A DNA stretch of 64,000 nucleotides, from assembly GCA_013076295.1 (NCBI GenBank), contig RQOL01000468.1, forward strand, positions 1-64,000. Direction: 5' to 3'. The stretch comes from Sanderia malayensis (Eukaryota; Cnidaria; Scyphozoa; Semaeostomeae; Pelagiidae). A program made the translations under genes and the position numbers. The notes under the pieces are model-generated. The model saw nothing but the letters and a program-made list of their open reading frames with translations. It did not search any database and had not been told where the DNA came from. Below, piece by piece: positions 60,375-64,000 of the stretch (position 1 is its first letter; each line of letters begins with the position of its first letter).

Positions 60375-60801
60375 CTGTTTGTAAAAAAGAAAACGAAAAT
60401 AAATAAAACGTTCATTTTGGATAAAGATTCGCTGCATTGTGGATCTATATGTATCATAAATGGCACTCTAGTCAGGAATTCAAATACCTTCTCGTATCCT
60501 TATATCAATAACCAACGTCACAAATGCGTTTAAATTGGTAGATAAGACACGAGGGCGTGAAAAACAATATAAAAACGTAACTTCTTTACCTCAGTATTAG
60601 ATATTTCCGTCACAAATGCATGACTGTTCAGCATCTATTGTATTGAATCCATGCATTAGTATGAAGGTTACAGAAATATAAAGTGTAAACATCAAATCAA
60701 CGAGAGAACCAAGCATGTAACTCAGTTTGGTTGCTTTATAGGATGAAGACATATCAGCCAAAAAAAATCATATCAGGCCAAAGGGCTATAACAATCCCAA
60801 C
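60375..60801 (-). other. Probable intron of the minus-strand KDZ copy
   Basis: A 427-bp stretch between the last two exons of the minus-strand KDZ copy, with a T-rich tract and CAG acceptor on the minus strand at its left end (60,375-60,395). Overlapping plus-strand open frames here are shadows. Confidence 0.6.
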
Positions 60802-61940
60802 CTTGACACAAACCGGCATTACCATGTTGGAATAATAGGAAATGTAGTTCCTCATTTCCTCTTTCAACAACGTTTCCTCTTCTCTCAATCTCTTCAAGAT
60901 TAGATGGCATACCAATATAACTTACTTCAATTCAGGTTTATCTAAAAATGTAAGCTTCGTGGTTACAAACAGTAAAAGAACCCACATTATCCACGTTTAA
61001 TAGTGAGCATTAAAAGGTTTATTTAAAAACAGCTATTTACCAATCGTAGAGTGTTGATCTACCCAAGGAAATCTTGCACTATTAACAGCCTCATAATCAC
61101 ATGGAGGAAACTTCTGCCACAACTCTCCAACTTGAACATTATAATTGTATTATTGTATAACATCCTTCAACTCATCCTTTTGCTTTGCCACTTTCAATCT
61201 TAGTTTTCTTTGTTTCTTGCAAGCATCTACATTTTGAACTTAATTATTTAGAAAATCGAAGACAATGTTCCAGTGATACAGCATAGCACAAAAATGGTCT
61301 ATCTGTACCTAAATAGAACTTGGGATCTAAAATCTGTGGTTGCAGCAAAGCACAATACCTGTCAGTTTGCCAATGTTGTGAGAAATGTGGAGATTTGAGT
61401 AAAAAAAGGCTTCTACTCTCTGCTGGTAAACGGACAGGATCTTAAATGACAGTTCGTCCACTTCATCCTCTATTGAATGCAAAGATTCAGCAAGAAGATC
61501 ATTGTTTAACTTTACAAATCTCTCAACTAGCTTTGGTACTGGCTTTGCTATGCAACACAGCTTGATTGTCTTGATGGCGAACAAATGAAAGTTTCCCGAT
61601 TCTATTGCAACTTTCTCGACTGGAGGAACCTCTTCTAAATGTTTCAAAGTCATAGCAATGAGTAAATACTCCTGGTAGCCTCCGAAATCCATGTTGATGA
61701 CAACCTGGTCAGAAACTTGAAAAAAGATACTCATATTAAAGTAATATTCTCTATATATTCACCAAAATATAAAGCTACCCATGTGATCAGTTTAAAATAG
61801 TTTAAGTCATGCTTCTGGAGATATGTGATACCTTGCGCACGATTAATGGCATCCCTTTTCCAATCCTGAAGGTCGCTGTTAGTAACAGGGCTGTCAAGCA
61901 TTGACAATTTTTGATCCATCTCTTCCTTTACTTTTAGTGC

Positions 61941-62450
61941 CTAAGATCTTACCTACAATAAAAACTGCACTCATAGAAACTGTACATGTACTTTAAAGAG
62001 GTAATAATTATATAATTATTTTAATTATCATAACTCCACAATGTACCACATTTATTGCAACAACATGATATCTGTCAAGAAATAAATAGCAAAGCACAAA
62101 GTTAAATTCCTGTCCGCATATTGTTCAATTGTCAAATTTATTCACCACATTTCTAGCACCATGTGTCAGATACAACATCTTCTCACAAATATTGTCAGAA
62201 CTTTACATTATTTGAAACTGCGTTCTTTCAAAAATATTCGTTCTCAAACATGTTCTTCTCAATAAATTTCCTTTAAATTTATGGACTAGTAATGCCCAAA
62301 ACATAGGAAAGATCATATGGTATGCAAATTGATGTGATTGCTGGTTTATTTGACTTTAGTTTCTTGAATGCAGACAAAAACTCACTCATCTATGTCAAAT
62401 GAAATTGAACATTTAGATGAAAATATTTCTATCCAACCTGTAACACATAC
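61941..62450 (-). other. Probable intron of the minus-strand KDZ copy
   Basis: A 510-bp AT-rich interval between exons 61,832-61,940 and 62,451-62,542, beginning on the minus strand with a GTATGT donor. No open frame here matches the sister gene. Confidence 0.6.
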
Positions 62451-64000
62451 TTGGTGTAAACGTTTACATAGCGACTCTGCCATGTTATTGATCTTCCTTT
62501 TATTCCAAAATATAGCAAATTCTGTCAAGGCTTCTTCTCTGTCTACAATGTAATATTGTATAAATACAATAAGAAAGTGAAAAACAAGAACAAAAATATA
62601 GCAGTAACAATGAAATGAAAATGTAAATGTAACAAATTAATGTAAGCAACAAAAGAAAACAAAATGAAAATATTCAGGCTTCATGTGCTTTGTGGTAACT
62701 CCTATCCTGGAAAAGTAGCTGAAAACCTGTTCATCTTCTTCACCAACAGTATACCCACAACCATCTCTCCATAAACCACCATAAAGTACCTAAAAAAGCA
62801 TATTATTTGAGAATTAAACATAAATTTACAAACAAAGTTTACATTACAAAAGTCAGAGTTACTTAACAATCAATATATTTGGACAAAAATCTGGACAAAA
62901 GGAGAAAACAACATCAATATATACCTCACATGATGCACAATGGCCTTTAACATGCAAAATTCCAATTGCAGGTGTTTGTTGACAGCACAGTTCTGGGTCA
63001 ATGCTTTTTAGCCATTTCCAATATCGACAAGCAACATCACCAAAGTAAAATTTTATGTTTGACGTATAATGTCTCTGTAAGTAATATGAATATCCAAAGA
63101 GTTCTCCTCTGAACATATTCACTGCTTTCAAAGCAACACAATGTCTACAACTAGCAAGCTCTAACCCAGTTTCATCTCGGGAACCATTCTGTTGAGGAAC
63201 ATTTCGGGCAGCAAGCCATTGTGTAGAGCCACATAGATTCTTATCATTCTCCTAGAAGACATTGAAAAAACTCAGAAAAAGAAGTGCCTAAAAAAGTAAC
63301 CTTTTGCCAAAGTAAATACTTTCCACAAAATACATAACTGCTTTTAAAAAGTACAGTTTCTGTAAAAAATTGTGGGTGCTGTCACATGGGATATATTTGT
63401 AGGCTATGCAAATATTCTTACTTGGAGATATAATTCTACTTATCACATATTGGGCAATTGAAAAATACAAATTTCCTTGGGTAACATATCTTACATTGCC
63501 ATAAAAAAACTTACATTTAACCTCTTTGACCTAGAACCATTATAGATCTTTTGAATGACTGAATCTACCTTCTCATTATTACAAATAAATAGCTCTTTGT
63601 AATATGATTGACGTAGTCTTCTAAAAAGGTGATAATAAAATAATTATCTCATAGTAGATAGAAAACATCACCTGTATTTCAAAAATTATTATTGGACAAC
63701 TTTAAATTGTGCTTACCAAAAACCATACCTTCCAGCAGATTTATATCTATATGTCTTCATGTTACCATCAAACATTGCTGCATGCTGTGAGATCTTACAC
63801 GGAGGAAAATCAAATGCTTGTACGTTTCTTAGCAAGTCAAGTTCGTATTGAATGTATTTATACTCTTTAAAGGCATTAGAAAATGCATCAATCTGAATAT
63901 GTCCAACCTTAAAAATAATGCGATTTGATTGATTAAATTCTCGTTTTTGCAAACATACTTGCACACAGTCTTTACATGCATACAAATACAAATTTTTTAA

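Larger units (their letters stand above)
59476..64000 (-). pseudogene. Second KDZ transposase copy with C-terminal protease-like extension, partial
   Basis: Minus-strand exons mirror those of the 43,954-48,356 gene: 63,959-off the edge, 63,729-63,907, 63,515-63,620, 62,935-63,251, about 62,680-62,789, 62,451-62,542, 61,832-61,940, 61,359-61,715, 61,041-61,226, 60,802-60,941 and 59,476-60,374. Matching motifs include CKISQHAAMFDGNMKTYRYK, DETGLELASCRH, GDVACRYWKW, HVKGHCASCE and GEEDEQVFSYFSRIGVTTKHM, so the core acidic residues remain. Two in-frame TAA codons interrupt late exons (61,150-61,152 and 60,922-60,924), each where the other copy has a sense codon. The last exon extends about 200 residues beyond the sister copy; see the separate entry. 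The N-terminal part lies beyond the right edge. Sequence divergence from the + copy is high, so this is a different family member and not a recent duplicate. Confidence 0.82.

Noticed and set aside
60048..60533. 161-codon plus-strand frame
   Set aside because: It overlaps the minus-strand KDZ/protease-like exon, which has the recognisable motifs and a splice acceptor.
43954..64000. A simple inverted duplication of one KDZ gene
   Set aside because: Exon borders correspond but the proteins are strongly diverged, intron sequences do not match, and only one copy has the C-terminal extension.
48357..64000. tRNA or other structural RNA genes
   Set aside because: I looked for A/B-box-like and TTCGAAT-type motifs and saw no cloverleaf that holds together.

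Overview
The window is nuclear DNA of an animal, most likely an AT-rich invertebrate. The evidence is spliceosomal genes with GT-AG introns, a BEL/Pao LTR retrotransposon (a group known from animals), a CR1/Jockey-type LINE, two KDZ (Kyakuja-Dileera-Zisupton) transposase genes and an interstitial TTAGGG-type telomeric tract. I cannot name the species.

Positions 1-43,626 are one large minisatellite of roughly 660 monomers of 53-56 bp, mostly 54 and 55 bp. It runs off the left edge and has been reshaped by nested segmental duplications with periods of about 4,436, 2,735, 2,628, 1,557, 1,310, 821, 683, 601 and 330 bp. The many short open frames here come from a stop-poor monomer and are not genes. 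Two retroelements sit inside the array. One is a 5'-truncated, frameshifted LINE on the minus strand (9,754-10,913, target duplication ATTGT). The other is a very young BEL/Pao element (30,523-36,712) with 209-bp LTRs differing at one base and target duplication ACTGG. Its coding region is split by a frameshift at a C homopolymer, and its protease motif carries Tyr where the family has the catalytic Asp.

Positions 43,627-64,000 are unique-sequence DNA arranged almost symmetrically. A KDZ transposase gene on + (43,954-48,356) and a second, diverged KDZ copy on - (59,476 to the right edge, with two premature stops) point toward each other. Between them lie an unrecognised multi-exon zinc-ribbon gene on + (50,032-54,119) and a protein-kinase-like gene on - (54,549-55,418, perhaps with upstream exons to 57,068) that lacks the catalytic Asp residues and looks like a pseudokinase. 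The right-hand KDZ copy has an extra C-terminal domain that resembles a papain-fold/UL36-type cysteine protease with its presumed nucleophile replaced by Trp. Whether the two inner genes are cargo of a composite KDZ element or ordinary neighbours cannot be decided from the sequence alone.

The remaining intergenic DNA holds a degenerate telomeric repeat, four copies of an 86-bp tandem repeat, a GC-rich palindrome, a GCGAGTT-rich patch, one orphan exon candidate and a hairpin at the satellite boundary. Exon models come from reading splice sites and comparing the two KDZ copies by eye. Several reading-frame breaks fall in homopolymers and may be assembly errors.
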